From positions 1-59,646 of the forward strand of contig CALKGM010000035.1 in the NCBI GenBank assembly GCA_938084675.1: 59,646 nt of DNA, written 5' to 3'. This DNA is from Candidatus Poseidoniaceae archaeon. Its GTDB lineage: Archaea > Thermoplasmatota > Poseidoniia > Poseidoniales > Poseidoniaceae. Below the pieces are notes generated by a model. That model was not told the DNA's origin, ran no database searches, and saw nothing but the letters and a program-made list of their open reading frames with translations. Each line of letters opens with the position of its first letter. The first letter of the stretch is position 1. This document shows, one piece after another, positions 52,271 to 59,646 of this stretch. Position numbers and translations under genes: made by a program.

Positions 52271-54043
52271 ATGGATAGCCACGATTCACCGGGATGGCTT
52301 GTCCTTGACGGCTACGAAGATGAGCCAGCAGCATTCGGAGTCCCGCCTTATGTTGGATTCCACATTCGCTACCTGTGCGGCGTCTTAGAACAGCGCGGAG
52401 TCCCTTACACTTACATGACTGTGGATCAGTGGCGACAGTGGCTCAAAAAAGACGGTGATGCTGCACAACAGTGGATGAAAGCCGTAGATGGTGTCGCATG
52501 TATCGCCGGTGCTGTCGTACCAGGACGATACTTGAGAGGAACCCCAATTTCCCTTAATGAAACACAACAACTCATTCGAATGATCCCGGGAGGTATTCCC
52601 GGATTGTTTGGAGGGTGGGCCATCCGCGGCTGGCGCCAACAGGGCTGGAATCCCCTACGCCCCAACCTTTTCCTGGCTGTCCAAGACACCGATGCCACAC
52701 TGGATGGATTTCTCAAGACTGGTGAGTGGAACCATGCCCGAAGAACAGGGGAGCAATGGACTGCGTGGGCGCAAGCCGGAGCGAGTAGCAAAGCGGTCCT
52801 TCATCATCCTGATTTAGGAACTGAAGAGCGCCCTGGCCCCCTCACCTATGAAGTCGAAGTTTACCAAGGCTGTGTTCGCTACAAACGTGGCTGCAAATTC
52901 TGTATTGAGCCAAAGAAAGGCGTCCCGATATGGCGTACTCCTGATGATATTATTGAAGAAGTTCGTCGTGCTCATGATGCTGGAGTCCACCATGTCCGCC
53001 TCGGAGGAATGACAGACACTTACACCTACATGGCGGAAGGTGTTCAGGAACTTGAATATCCAATCCCAAACCCTGAACCCATTGCAACATTGCTCCATGG
53101 CCTTAGGGAAGATGAGCGGTTAGGAATCCTTCACACCGATAACGGAAATCCTTCCATTATTGCTGAAAACATTGAGGAATCCGAAGCCATTACCAAAACC
53201 TTGGTAGAAACACTTTCAGATGGAGCAGTCCTCTCGTTCGGCCTGGAATCAGCAGACCCAAGCGTTCATGAAGCAAATTGGCTCAACTGTGACCCGAATC
53301 AGTTGAAATCAGCAATACGCCTCATCAATAAATATGGGCGGGAGCGTGGAGCGCGTGGGCTGCCCAAATTACTTCCTGGATTGAATTTTATCGCAGGCCT
53401 CAATGGCGAAACTGAGCAAACCTACGACATGAACCTAGCCCTACTTCAAGAAATCCGGGAAGAAGGGCTTATGCTGCGACGAATTAATATTCGGCAAGTT
53501 GAGGGAGAAGGTTTTCAAGAAATTCCACATCAAGCGTTCAATCGTTTCAAAGAAACATGTAGAGATACAATTGACAAACCCCTGCTGCAAGAACTGTTTC
53601 CCTTGGGAAGCATCCTTCGGGACGTACATTGGGAAACACATGATGGCCGAACACGATTGCCCGTTCACGAAACGGAAACCCACACCTCTACCACCGTTCA
53701 CGGCAAACCCGGAATCACATTTGGGAGGCAAATTGGAGCGTACCCCATTCTTATTGGAGCAGAGTACAAAATCCCACTGGAAACCCAATCAGATGTTGTC
53801 ATAACTGGTCATGGGGCGAGATCAATTACTGGAGTTGAACTCAGCCTTGACCCTGCTGTAATAACGGAAAAGCAATTGTGTTCTATTCCGGGAATAGGTG
53901 CTAAAACAGCTTGGAATTTGATCTCAAAGCGGGCTCGTGCTATGAGGAAAGGGAAGTCGACATCACCTTACCCCAGCCCTCAGGCATGGTTTACTGATTC
54001 TGGAGTTCAATGGAACGAATCGTATGGCGTGTTTTTCAGGTAA
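52271..54043 (+). CDS. Radical SAM protein with C-terminal HhH
   Basis: 590 aa. The Fe-S cluster motif is Cys201-x6-Cys208-x2-Cys211 (GCVRYKRGCKFC), wider than the usual CX3CX2C, but the downstream barrel features (VRLGGMTDTYTY, LSFGLESADPSVHE, NFIAGLNGETEQT) fit a radical SAM enzyme of the archaeal MJ-type group with this wider spacing. A helix-hairpin-helix at about 547-570 (SIPGIGAKTAWNL) suggests nucleic-acid or tRNA contact. The longer frame to 52241 overlaps the previous gene by 4 bp; ATG 52271 (MDSHDSPGW) is preferred. The substrate is unknown. Confidence 0.85.
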   Translation: MDSHDSPGWLVLDGYEDEPAAFGVPPYVGFHIRYLCGVLEQRGVPYTYMTVDQWRQWLKKDGDAAQQWMKAVDGVACIAGAVVPGRYLRGTPISLNETQQLIRMIPGGIPGLFGGWAIRGWRQQGWNPLRPNLFLAVQDTDATLDGFLKTGEWNHARRTGEQWTAWAQAGASSKAVLHHPDLGTEERPGPLTYEVEVYQGCVRYKRGCKFCIEPKKGVPIWRTPDDIIEEVRRAHDAGVHHVRLGGMTDTYTYMAEGVQELEYPIPNPEPIATLLHGLREDERLGILHTDNGNPSIIAENIEESEAITKTLVETLSDGAVLSFGLESADPSVHEANWLNCDPNQLKSAIRLINKYGRERGARGLPKLLPGLNFIAGLNGETEQTYDMNLALLQEIREEGLMLRRINIRQVEGEGFQEIPHQAFNRFKETCRDTIDKPLLQELFPLGSILRDVHWETHDGRTRLPVHETETHTSTTVHGKPGITFGRQIGAYPILIGAEYKIPLETQSDVVITGHGARSITGVELSLDPAVITEKQLCSIPGIGAKTAWNLISKRARAMRKGKSTSPYPSPQAWFTDSGVQWNESYGVFFR

Positions 54044-54151
54044 TTACCTATTTTGAATAATTGTCAACCCGAATCGCATATTGTAATTCATTTGAAAAGA
54101 AGTATTACTTTTTCCGCAACAAACAAAAGTCTCGGGCGTGTGGGAAGAGTT
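54044..54151 (+). promoter_or_regulatory. AT-rich promoter region of the GGNNT surface protein
   Basis: 108 bp of unusually AT-rich sequence for this window, with a candidate purine-rich/TATA pair (TTGAAAAGAAGTATTACTT) at about 54092-54110, roughly 45 bp before ATG 54152. That leaves a short leader. The placement is tentative. Confidence 0.35.
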
Positions 54152-56938
54152 ATGCAGAAAAAATCAGTGATTGCATTTGTGTTCATTTTTATGATCCAAG
54201 CGATGTCCGCAGGTCTTGCAACAATACCGTCTCAATACGAGGAGGATTCCTGGCAGGGACCTGTTCTTGAATCAGGGGCACGCTCAGTAGGCGTCCTTAC
54301 AGATTCTCAACAACAATCCATGTTGTACAACCAAAGCTACAACGGTAATAACGACAACGATGGCGATGGAGTCGTAGACAGTCTTGATTCCGATGACGAT
54401 AACGATTGCATTCCGGATTCAAACGACACTTCGCCGATGGACTTTGATGGCGATGGCATTAACGATGAATCTGACATTGACGATGATGGTGATGGATTGA
54501 ATGATTCGTTGGAAGTGAGTGATTCAAATGCATCAACCAACATCTATGACGCTGATAACGATGGAAACCACGACTGTGCCTTCTTCTCAAGTGGAAGTTC
54601 AAGTGGCGGCAACAATACTGGTGGTAACAACACTGGCGGTAACAACACTGGCGGTAACAACACTGGCGGTAACAACACTGGCGGCAACAATACTGGTGGT
54701 AACAATACCGGTGGTAACAACACTGGAGGCAACAACACTGGCGGTAACAACACAGGCGGCAACAACACTTGTCATCCCTCAAATGGTCCAGAATACAACT
54801 TGAGCCTGGACAACTCAATCTACCATCCAACCGATACCGTCAATGCAGTTTTCGATTTCTTTTGCATGGATAACAAAGCAGGAATTTATACTGGGGTTTC
54901 GTATTGGGTATACGGACCATCAGGCCAGATTAGCAGTACCTTTTACGTTCACGATACGAGCACCAATTACTACTTCTGGGACCTTGACAATCGAAGTAAC
55001 AATTTCTCTGAAACCGGATGGTTGATTCCGACTGGTAGCGGCAACATGTCCGTGGGTAATTACTACGTGTATTCCGAATTATGGGACAACAACACACATG
55101 TTGATACCGCAAATGTCAGTTTCTCAGTATCAAACTCTTCTTCAAATGGCGGTGGCGGCAACAACAGCGGTGGTAACCAAACCTCGCCATGTGGAAGCAA
55201 CGTCGGTTATACCACTGTATATGCATATGCTCCTTCCATGTTGATGGAGAATCAGTCCTTTACGACAGGGATGTACGTGAATTGTCAAATTTTGAATTCA
55301 AACATGATGCTCGTCTACTGGATCTACGATGCAAACAACTACACTGTTTACGCTGGAAACCAGTCATGGACCGGCACAACGAGCAACAACTCAAACTTCA
55401 ACTGGTCTGTGGGAGGTCTTAGCGCAGGAAACTACACGTTCCATGCTGAACTCTACGTCAATGGAACCTTCGTTGACAGCGATTCTGGTGGAATTATGGT
55501 CTACGCCAACAACAGCGGTGGCGGCAACAACACCAATCAATTAACTTACTATGCTTATCTGCTGCAATATTGCTTTAGTACCGCAGAAGATATTGAAATT
55601 TTCATGACCATCAGCGGACTTAATGCGACAGAATTCTATCTCGAGTGGGAAATCACGAGCGGCTCAACTCTTGTTGCTTCAGGAAGTCCGTTAATCAGCG
55701 TAAATTCTTCCGGCATTGTATCTTATGCGTGGACTTTCAATACGTCTGCACTCAATTCAGGTATTTACACAGTAATGCTTAATCCAGCGGATTCAGGATT
55801 GAGCAATTTGTTTTCAAACAGCCCGTTCTACTACAACATTGAAGTTGATTGCAACAATACTGGTGGAAACAACACAGGTGGTAACAATACTGGTGGCAAC
55901 AACACCGGTGGTAACAATACTGGCGGTAACAACACCGGCGGCAACAACACTGGCGGTAACAACACAGGTAACACTACGAATGATTGCATAGACAATAATG
56001 CACCAACTGGTTACCTCACAGAACTATCCATTTGGACTGACAAAACTGAGTATGTGTTGGGTGAAACAACATACGGTACGTTCTATGTGAATTGTACTGT
56101 GGTTGGAGAAGATTATCAATTGCGCTATTGGATTGATGCCGGAGCAAGCTACGATTATGGGTGGTGGAATTGGACCGCAACTCAAGACACATCGGTTATC
56201 ACGATGAATTGGGTTCTACCCGACGCAGTTTCAGGCTACCATTTGCATGGTGAACTCGAACAAGATGGCCTCTGGCTAGCGAATGTCATATCGGATAGTT
56301 TCGATATTGTCGCCAACAACAGTGGAGGTGGCAACACCGGCGGAAACAACACTGGTGGTAACAACACCGGCGGAAACAACACTGGTGGCAACAACACTGG
56401 CGGTAACAACACTGGCGGCAACAATACTGGTGGTAACAACACTGGCGGTAACAATACTGGTGGTAACAACACTGGCGGTAACAACACTGGCGGTAACAAC
56501 ACTGGCGGTAACAACACTGGCGGTAACAACACTGGCGGCAACAACACTGTGATACCAAATACTGCACCAAGTGTTTCGGGCGTATCCATATCACCGGTTT
56601 TGACGACAGCTGACGACACTCTGACGTGCGCATACACCGTCATTGACTTGGATGGTGACACCACAACGGCAACCGTAACTTGGTCTGTCAATGGTAACAT
56701 CATTCTTACCGGATCGGATTCATTGACCGGAGGGTTTGCAGTCGGTGATGATGTCGTATGCTCCGTCACAGCAACGGATGGACAACAACCGAGCACTGCC
56801 GCATCTGCATCAACTGTAATCTTACCCGTTCCAAGTGTGGACTCAGATGATGGGGAAGGTCTTCCAGCGCTTGGAACCATTGGTACTATGGCTGCAATTG
56901 CTGCAGGTGTATTCGCATCTCGTCGTAAAGACGAATGA
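54152..56938 (+). CDS. Surface protein with calcium-binding and sequon-rich GGNNT stalks
   Basis: About 928 aa from ATG 54152 (MQKKSVIAFVFIF), which begins the signal peptide. Order: Asp-rich thrombospondin-type-3-like calcium loops (DGDGVVDSLDSDDDND, DIDDDGDGLND), GGNNT tract 1, three beta-sandwich-like modules interleaved with two further GGNNT tracts, a PKD/Ig-like module (TAPSVSGVSISP), and a C-terminal anchor DDGEGLPALGTIGTMAAIAAGVFASRRKDE-type: short motif, hydrophobic helix, basic end. Each NNT is an N-x-T sequon, so the stalks could be heavily N-glycosylated. The gene has its own AT-rich upstream region. Confidence 0.85.
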   Translation: MQKKSVIAFVFIFMIQAMSAGLATIPSQYEEDSWQGPVLESGARSVGVLTDSQQQSMLYNQSYNGNNDNDGDGVVDSLDSDDDNDCIPDSNDTSPMDFDGDGINDESDIDDDGDGLNDSLEVSDSNASTNIYDADNDGNHDCAFFSSGSSSGGNNTGGNNTGGNNTGGNNTGGNNTGGNNTGGNNTGGNNTGGNNTGGNNTGGNNTCHPSNGPEYNLSLDNSIYHPTDTVNAVFDFFCMDNKAGIYTGVSYWVYGPSGQISSTFYVHDTSTNYYFWDLDNRSNNFSETGWLIPTGSGNMSVGNYYVYSELWDNNTHVDTANVSFSVSNSSSNGGGGNNSGGNQTSPCGSNVGYTTVYAYAPSMLMENQSFTTGMYVNCQILNSNMMLVYWIYDANNYTVYAGNQSWTGTTSNNSNFNWSVGGLSAGNYTFHAELYVNGTFVDSDSGGIMVYANNSGGGNNTNQLTYYAYLLQYCFSTAEDIEIFMTISGLNATEFYLEWEITSGSTLVASGSPLISVNSSGIVSYAWTFNTSALNSGIYTVMLNPADSGLSNLFSNSPFYYNIEVDCNNTGGNNTGGNNTGGNNTGGNNTGGNNTGGNNTGGNNTGNTTNDCIDNNAPTGYLTELSIWTDKTEYVLGETTYGTFYVNCTVVGEDYQLRYWIDAGASYDYGWWNWTATQDTSVITMNWVLPDAVSGYHLHGELEQDGLWLANVISDSFDIVANNSGGGNTGGNNTGGNNTGGNNTGGNNTGGNNTGGNNTGGNNTGGNNTGGNNTGGNNTGGNNTGGNNTGGNNTGGNNTVIPNTAPSVSGVSISPVLTTADDTLTCAYTVIDLDGDTTTATVTWSVNGNIILTGSDSLTGGFAVGDDVVCSVTATDGQQPSTAASASTVILPVPSVDSDDGEGLPALGTIGTMAAIAAGVFASRRKDE
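54605..54769 (+). repeat. GGNNT repeat tract 1
   Basis: Eleven 15-bp units in frame, each encoding GGNNT, with synonymous codon drift (ggt/ggc/gga, aat/aac, act/aca/acc). The drift shows that selection is on the peptide, not the DNA. It contains eleven N-x-T sequons. Confidence 0.95.
55853..55966 (+). repeat. GGNNT repeat tract 2
   Basis: One NNT plus seven full GGNNT units in frame (eight sequons), between two beta-sandwich-like modules of the same surface protein. It is followed by a degenerate GNTTN end. Confidence 0.95.
56327..56548 (+). repeat. GGNNT repeat tract 3
   Basis: One degenerate GGGNT (no sequon) and fourteen exact GGNNT units in frame (14 N-x-T sequons). It is the longest of the three stalks and sits nearest the membrane anchor. 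Confidence 0.95.
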
Positions 56939-56968
56939 TGGCTCCAATCATCTTGTTGGGGGTTGACC

Positions 56969-57745
56969 ATGACAACAGTTGACCTGTTGAAAAAGGCTGC
57001 ACTAAGCCTATCCAAGCATTGTGATGAAGCGATTGCAAAGATCGAAGCGACTGAAAAGGTAGCCCATGCAACAAACCCGTTGAATTATGCTTGGCCCCAC
57101 CACGAGCAATACTTGTCCATGTGGGGAGGATTGGGAGCTACAACGCTACTGCTTGGTATGAACCCCGGCCCTTGGGGAATGGCTCAAACTGGCGTTCCGT
57201 TTGGAGCAACGGGTGTTGCGGTGGATTTCTTGAACATTGAAGCACGTTCACTGGAAACACCAGATAATGCTCACCCAAAACGACCGATTGTTGGAATGAA
57301 ACTTGAGCGGCAAGAAGTATCAGGCACTCGGCTTTGGAACTTAATGCAAGAGCATTATGGGTCTGCTGAGCGAACATTTGCCAATATCTTCGTGGTCAAT
57401 CACTGCCCTTTACTCCTTCTTGGCGAGCGTGGGCAGAATATTACTCCAGATAACATTCCAGCAACTGTGATTGAGCCCGTATTGAAAGCCTGTGACGAAC
57501 ACCTTCGAGAAGTGGTTGAAGCCATGGGGATAACCCGAATCATAGGAGTTGGAAAATATGCTGAAAAGCGAGCTAGAAAGGCATTTGATGCAGGGAATTC
57601 GGGTCCAGGAGTTACCTCTTCGGGACGGGAAATCACCATTACAACATGCTGGCATCCGAGTCCTGCAAGTCCGCTGGCAAACCGTAACAATGGAGCCGAT
57701 TGGAAAAACAACGTCATCGGCGTTCTTGATAAAATGCAGGCGTAG
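56969..57745 (+). CDS. SMUG1-like uracil-DNA glycosylase
   Basis: 258 aa. It has the uracil-pocket motif GMNPGPWGMAQTGVPFG and the late motif CWHPSPASPLAN, the two signatures of the SMUG1 branch of the UDG superfamily (first motif GMNPGP, second HPSP). It removes uracil and oxidised pyrimidines from DNA in base-excision repair. The FVVNHCPLLLLGERGQNITPD segment in the middle fits the SMUG1 core. ATG 56969 is used; TTG 56963 adds two residues. It follows the GGNNT protein by 30 bp. Confidence 0.88.
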   Translation: MTTVDLLKKAALSLSKHCDEAIAKIEATEKVAHATNPLNYAWPHHEQYLSMWGGLGATTLLLGMNPGPWGMAQTGVPFGATGVAVDFLNIEARSLETPDNAHPKRPIVGMKLERQEVSGTRLWNLMQEHYGSAERTFANIFVVNHCPLLLLGERGQNITPDNIPATVIEPVLKACDEHLREVVEAMGITRIIGVGKYAEKRARKAFDAGNSGPGVTSSGREITITTCWHPSPASPLANRNNGADWKNNVIGVLDKMQA

Positions 57746-57777
57746 TCTTCAAATGCTTCATTGTTTAGTGGGGTCTC

Positions 57778-59646
57778 ATGGAACCTTCTCAACTCGCATG
57801 GGACCGACAGCCGAACGACCGACAATGGAAGGTACCAGAAGGGGACGACCCTCGTACACTTTACCAAATGCTGATGACCAGTGTTGAACGATTTGGAGAC
57901 CTTCCTTGCTTTGGATACATCCCCGGAAAAGACATGCCTCGTGTCCACCTTGACTACAACACCTTTGGTAGCCTTTCGACTGCCGTAGGAAAGCAACTTG
58001 CATCCGTTGGCGTACAGGCGGGAGACCGTGTTGCACTGATCCTAAACAATTCCGTTGAATGGGCTGCTTTAGCCTACGGAGCAAATGGAATCGGCGCTGC
58101 ATATACTGCAATGTACACCCATCAACACGGCCAAGAATGGGCTTTCATCCTCAACGATTCAACCCCTTCGCTCCTCGCTGTTGCCGATACGACTGTGCTG
58201 GACAAACTGGTTGCAAACATGCCTGCTGATGCGACAAAATGGCCATCTTGCGGAATCCTACTTATGGGCGATGAAGAAGCAAATGAACTACCTCCTGAAG
58301 GGGTTAAGGTCCACATGTGGAACGAGTTTGTTGCAGCAGGCCGAGAAGCAGAAGACTTCGAAGTTGCTGACGATCCGTTTGCCCTCAACACCCTGATTTA
58401 CACATCAGGTACAACTGGAAACCCAAAGGGTGTTATGCTCTCAAACTGGAACACGCTTTCCAATATCTTGTGTGTCCAATCTGCATTTACCATCTACGTA
58501 GGGGACAAAAACGCTGCGTTCTTGCCCTGGGCTCACTCCTTTGGTTCAACCTTTGATTTGCACTGGATGATTCGCTGTGGCGTTCACATCAACTTGATTT
58601 CGGACTTGACACGAATTGCTGACGAGTGTATTGAGATCAAGCCTGCCGTTCTGTTGGCTGTTCCTCGTGTATGGAACAAGTTCTACGACCGAGTTAACGC
58701 TCAATTTGCAAGTGCGACTGGACTCAAGAAGGTCTTCGTTAACAAAGCTCAGAAAGCCTCTGCAAAGCGAATCGCCAAGGCTGGTGTCCAATGTGACGCT
58801 GTCGCTCCAACCAAGTTCTTTGACAAACTTTGGGACAAACTTGTTTGGTCCAAGGTCCGAGCCCGATTTGGTGGAAATATCCGATTCTGTATGTCAGGTG
58901 CTGCTGCACTCTCGCCCGATGTTGCCGCCTTTATCCAACAGGTTGGATTCAGCTGCTACGAAGGATACGGACTTACCGAAACCTCACCTCTTGTATCAGC
59001 AAACGGCTGGTCAGGCCCAGGAACGAGCAAACTCAACACCGTTGGCCGAGTTGCTAACGGGGTAACCGTGACCATTGATACCGACGCATGGGACGACCCA
59101 GCCCGGCCTGACGAAGGCGAGATTATCGTCACCGGACCGAACGTCATGATGGGATACTGGAACAATGAAGAGGCTACAAAAGAAGTCATCATTGAACCTG
59201 GAACCTTCCGCACAGGAGACCTCGGTAAACTCACTGACGGCTACCTCAGCATTACTGGCCGAGTCAAGTCCCAATTCAAGTTGGAAAATGGAAAGTATGT
59301 ATCTCCCTCTTCCCTTGAAGAAACGGTCAAGCTCAACCCGCTCATCGAACAATGTGTTCTTGACGGACGTAACATGCTCAACACCTACCTCGTTGCTCAC
59401 CCTAACATGAGCGCCCTTCGTGCGGCTCTCGGAAAGGCAGGCATCGCAGCCTCCGGTGATGATGCAGCAGTTTGTGCAGACCCGAAGGTCCGTGAATTCC
59501 TCTTGAATGACCTCAAGAAAAACAACATGGTCGCTCCAGATTGGAAGGGATACGAAGTTGCTCGTACGCTCATTCTTGATCCTGAAGAGTGGACGACCGA
59601 TAACGAGATGCTCACTCCATCAATGAAGGTCAAACTGCGAAACCTG
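57778..59646 (+). CDS. Long-chain acyl-CoA synthetase (AMP-forming), 3' end outside window
   Basis: An open frame from ATG 57778 to the right edge, 623 codons, no stop reached. It is an ANL-family adenylating enzyme: P-loop YTSGTTGNPKGVML, adenine motif YEGYGLTETSPL, ribose-binding RTGDLGKL with a later hinge Lys in the KSQFKLENGKYVSPSSLEE region (FadD15/bubblegum-like long-chain type). It probably activates fatty acids taken up or salvaged by the cell. Archaeal membranes use isoprenoids, so degradation or protein acylation are likelier fates than lipid synthesis. It lies 32 bp after the SMUG1-like gene. Confidence 0.92.
   Translation, partial: MEPSQLAWDRQPNDRQWKVPEGDDPRTLYQMLMTSVERFGDLPCFGYIPGKDMPRVHLDYNTFGSLSTAVGKQLASVGVQAGDRVALILNNSVEWAALAYGANGIGAAYTAMYTHQHGQEWAFILNDSTPSLLAVADTTVLDKLVANMPADATKWPSCGILLMGDEEANELPPEGVKVHMWNEFVAAGREAEDFEVADDPFALNTLIYTSGTTGNPKGVMLSNWNTLSNILCVQSAFTIYVGDKNAAFLPWAHSFGSTFDLHWMIRCGVHINLISDLTRIADECIEIKPAVLLAVPRVWNKFYDRVNAQFASATGLKKVFVNKAQKASAKRIAKAGVQCDAVAPTKFFDKLWDKLVWSKVRARFGGNIRFCMSGAAALSPDVAAFIQQVGFSCYEGYGLTETSPLVSANGWSGPGTSKLNTVGRVANGVTVTIDTDAWDDPARPDEGEIIVTGPNVMMGYWNNEEATKEVIIEPGTFRTGDLGKLTDGYLSITGRVKSQFKLENGKYVSPSSLEETVKLNPLIEQCVLDGRNMLNTYLVAHPNMSALRAALGKAGIAASGDDAAVCADPKVREFLLNDLKKNNMVAPDWKGYEVARTLILDPEEWTTDNEMLTPSMKVKLRNL

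Noticed and set aside
54605-56548. Possible CRISPR-like repeats in the 15-bp GGNNT tracts
   Set aside because: Units are back to back without spacers, drift only at synonymous positions and stay in frame with a long surface protein.
56236-57015. A long minus-strand frame rich in LLPPV units
   Set aside because: It mirrors the GGNNT repeat composition on the other strand and lacks a signal peptide or any conserved motif, so it is a shadow.

Overview
The window looks like a chromosomal segment of a marine planktonic euryarchaeon of the Poseidoniia (Marine Group II) type. The archaeal information-processing genes point this way: a TATA-box binding protein (TBP), NMD3, a Csl4-type exosome subunit, a METTL5-like methyltransferase, an archaeal-type aspartate-semialdehyde dehydrogenase and mevalonate kinase. 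So do the many large secreted PKD-type proteins, lipoproteins with an LAGCFGD lipobox, and C-terminal tails containing a GLPEGW motif. The lineage is inferred from gene content; no rRNA or tRNA gene is present to confirm it. Coding density is very high: no gene-free stretch exceeds about 300 bases, several neighbours overlap by 4-20 bp, and no insertion sequence, phage gene, CRISPR array or tRNA was seen.

Layout. 1-6785: a truncated secreted protein (minus), ileS, a BtuF/TroA-like metal-receptor protein, a lipoprotein and a small membrane protein. 6852-11171 (minus): a MutS-like ATPase, a CocE-type lipoprotein hydrolase and thioredoxin. 11251-17724: a membrane-anchored amidohydrolase with a lamin-tail domain, cysS, an extended SDR, a membrane protein and a frameshifted LysE-family exporter. 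17750-22647: MutY and a membrane Fe-S oxidoreductase (minus), then mevalonate kinase and TBP (plus). 22687-31834: two giant paralogous surface proteins, a SepF-like cell-division protein, a Maf-type pyrophosphatase and a KaiC/GvpD-like ATPase. 31838-39460 (minus): glmS, a membrane subtilase with a cytosolic zinc ribbon, and a rhomboid protease. 39511-41639: an ABC ATPase-membrane fusion, CcmC and a short CcmD-like protein, a cytochrome c maturation cluster. 41714-48732: NMD3, a phosphosugar isomerase, an M23-fold protein, a large membrane protein coupled to a GT2 glycosyltransferase, and asd. 48753-54043: a run with RNA-related members (zinc ribbon, METTL5-like, Csl4 fused to two RRMs, radical SAM with HhH). 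54152-end: a GGNNT-repeat surface protein, a SMUG1-like uracil-DNA glycosylase and a truncated long-chain acyl-CoA synthetase.

How the genes may work together. Three themes recur. The first is the cell envelope: surface proteins, proteases, and glycosylation enzymes that could act on the N-x-T-rich stalks. The second is DNA repair: MutY, SMUG1-like and MutS-like. The third is RNA handling: NMD3, METTL5-like and the Csl4-RRM fusion. The most unusual architecture is the exosome subunit Csl4 fused to two eukaryote-like RRM domains at 50796-52244. Next are the N-glycosylation-sequon arrays at 54605-56548, and a TBP gene with an insertion in its second repeat and TATA elements reaching its own start codon.
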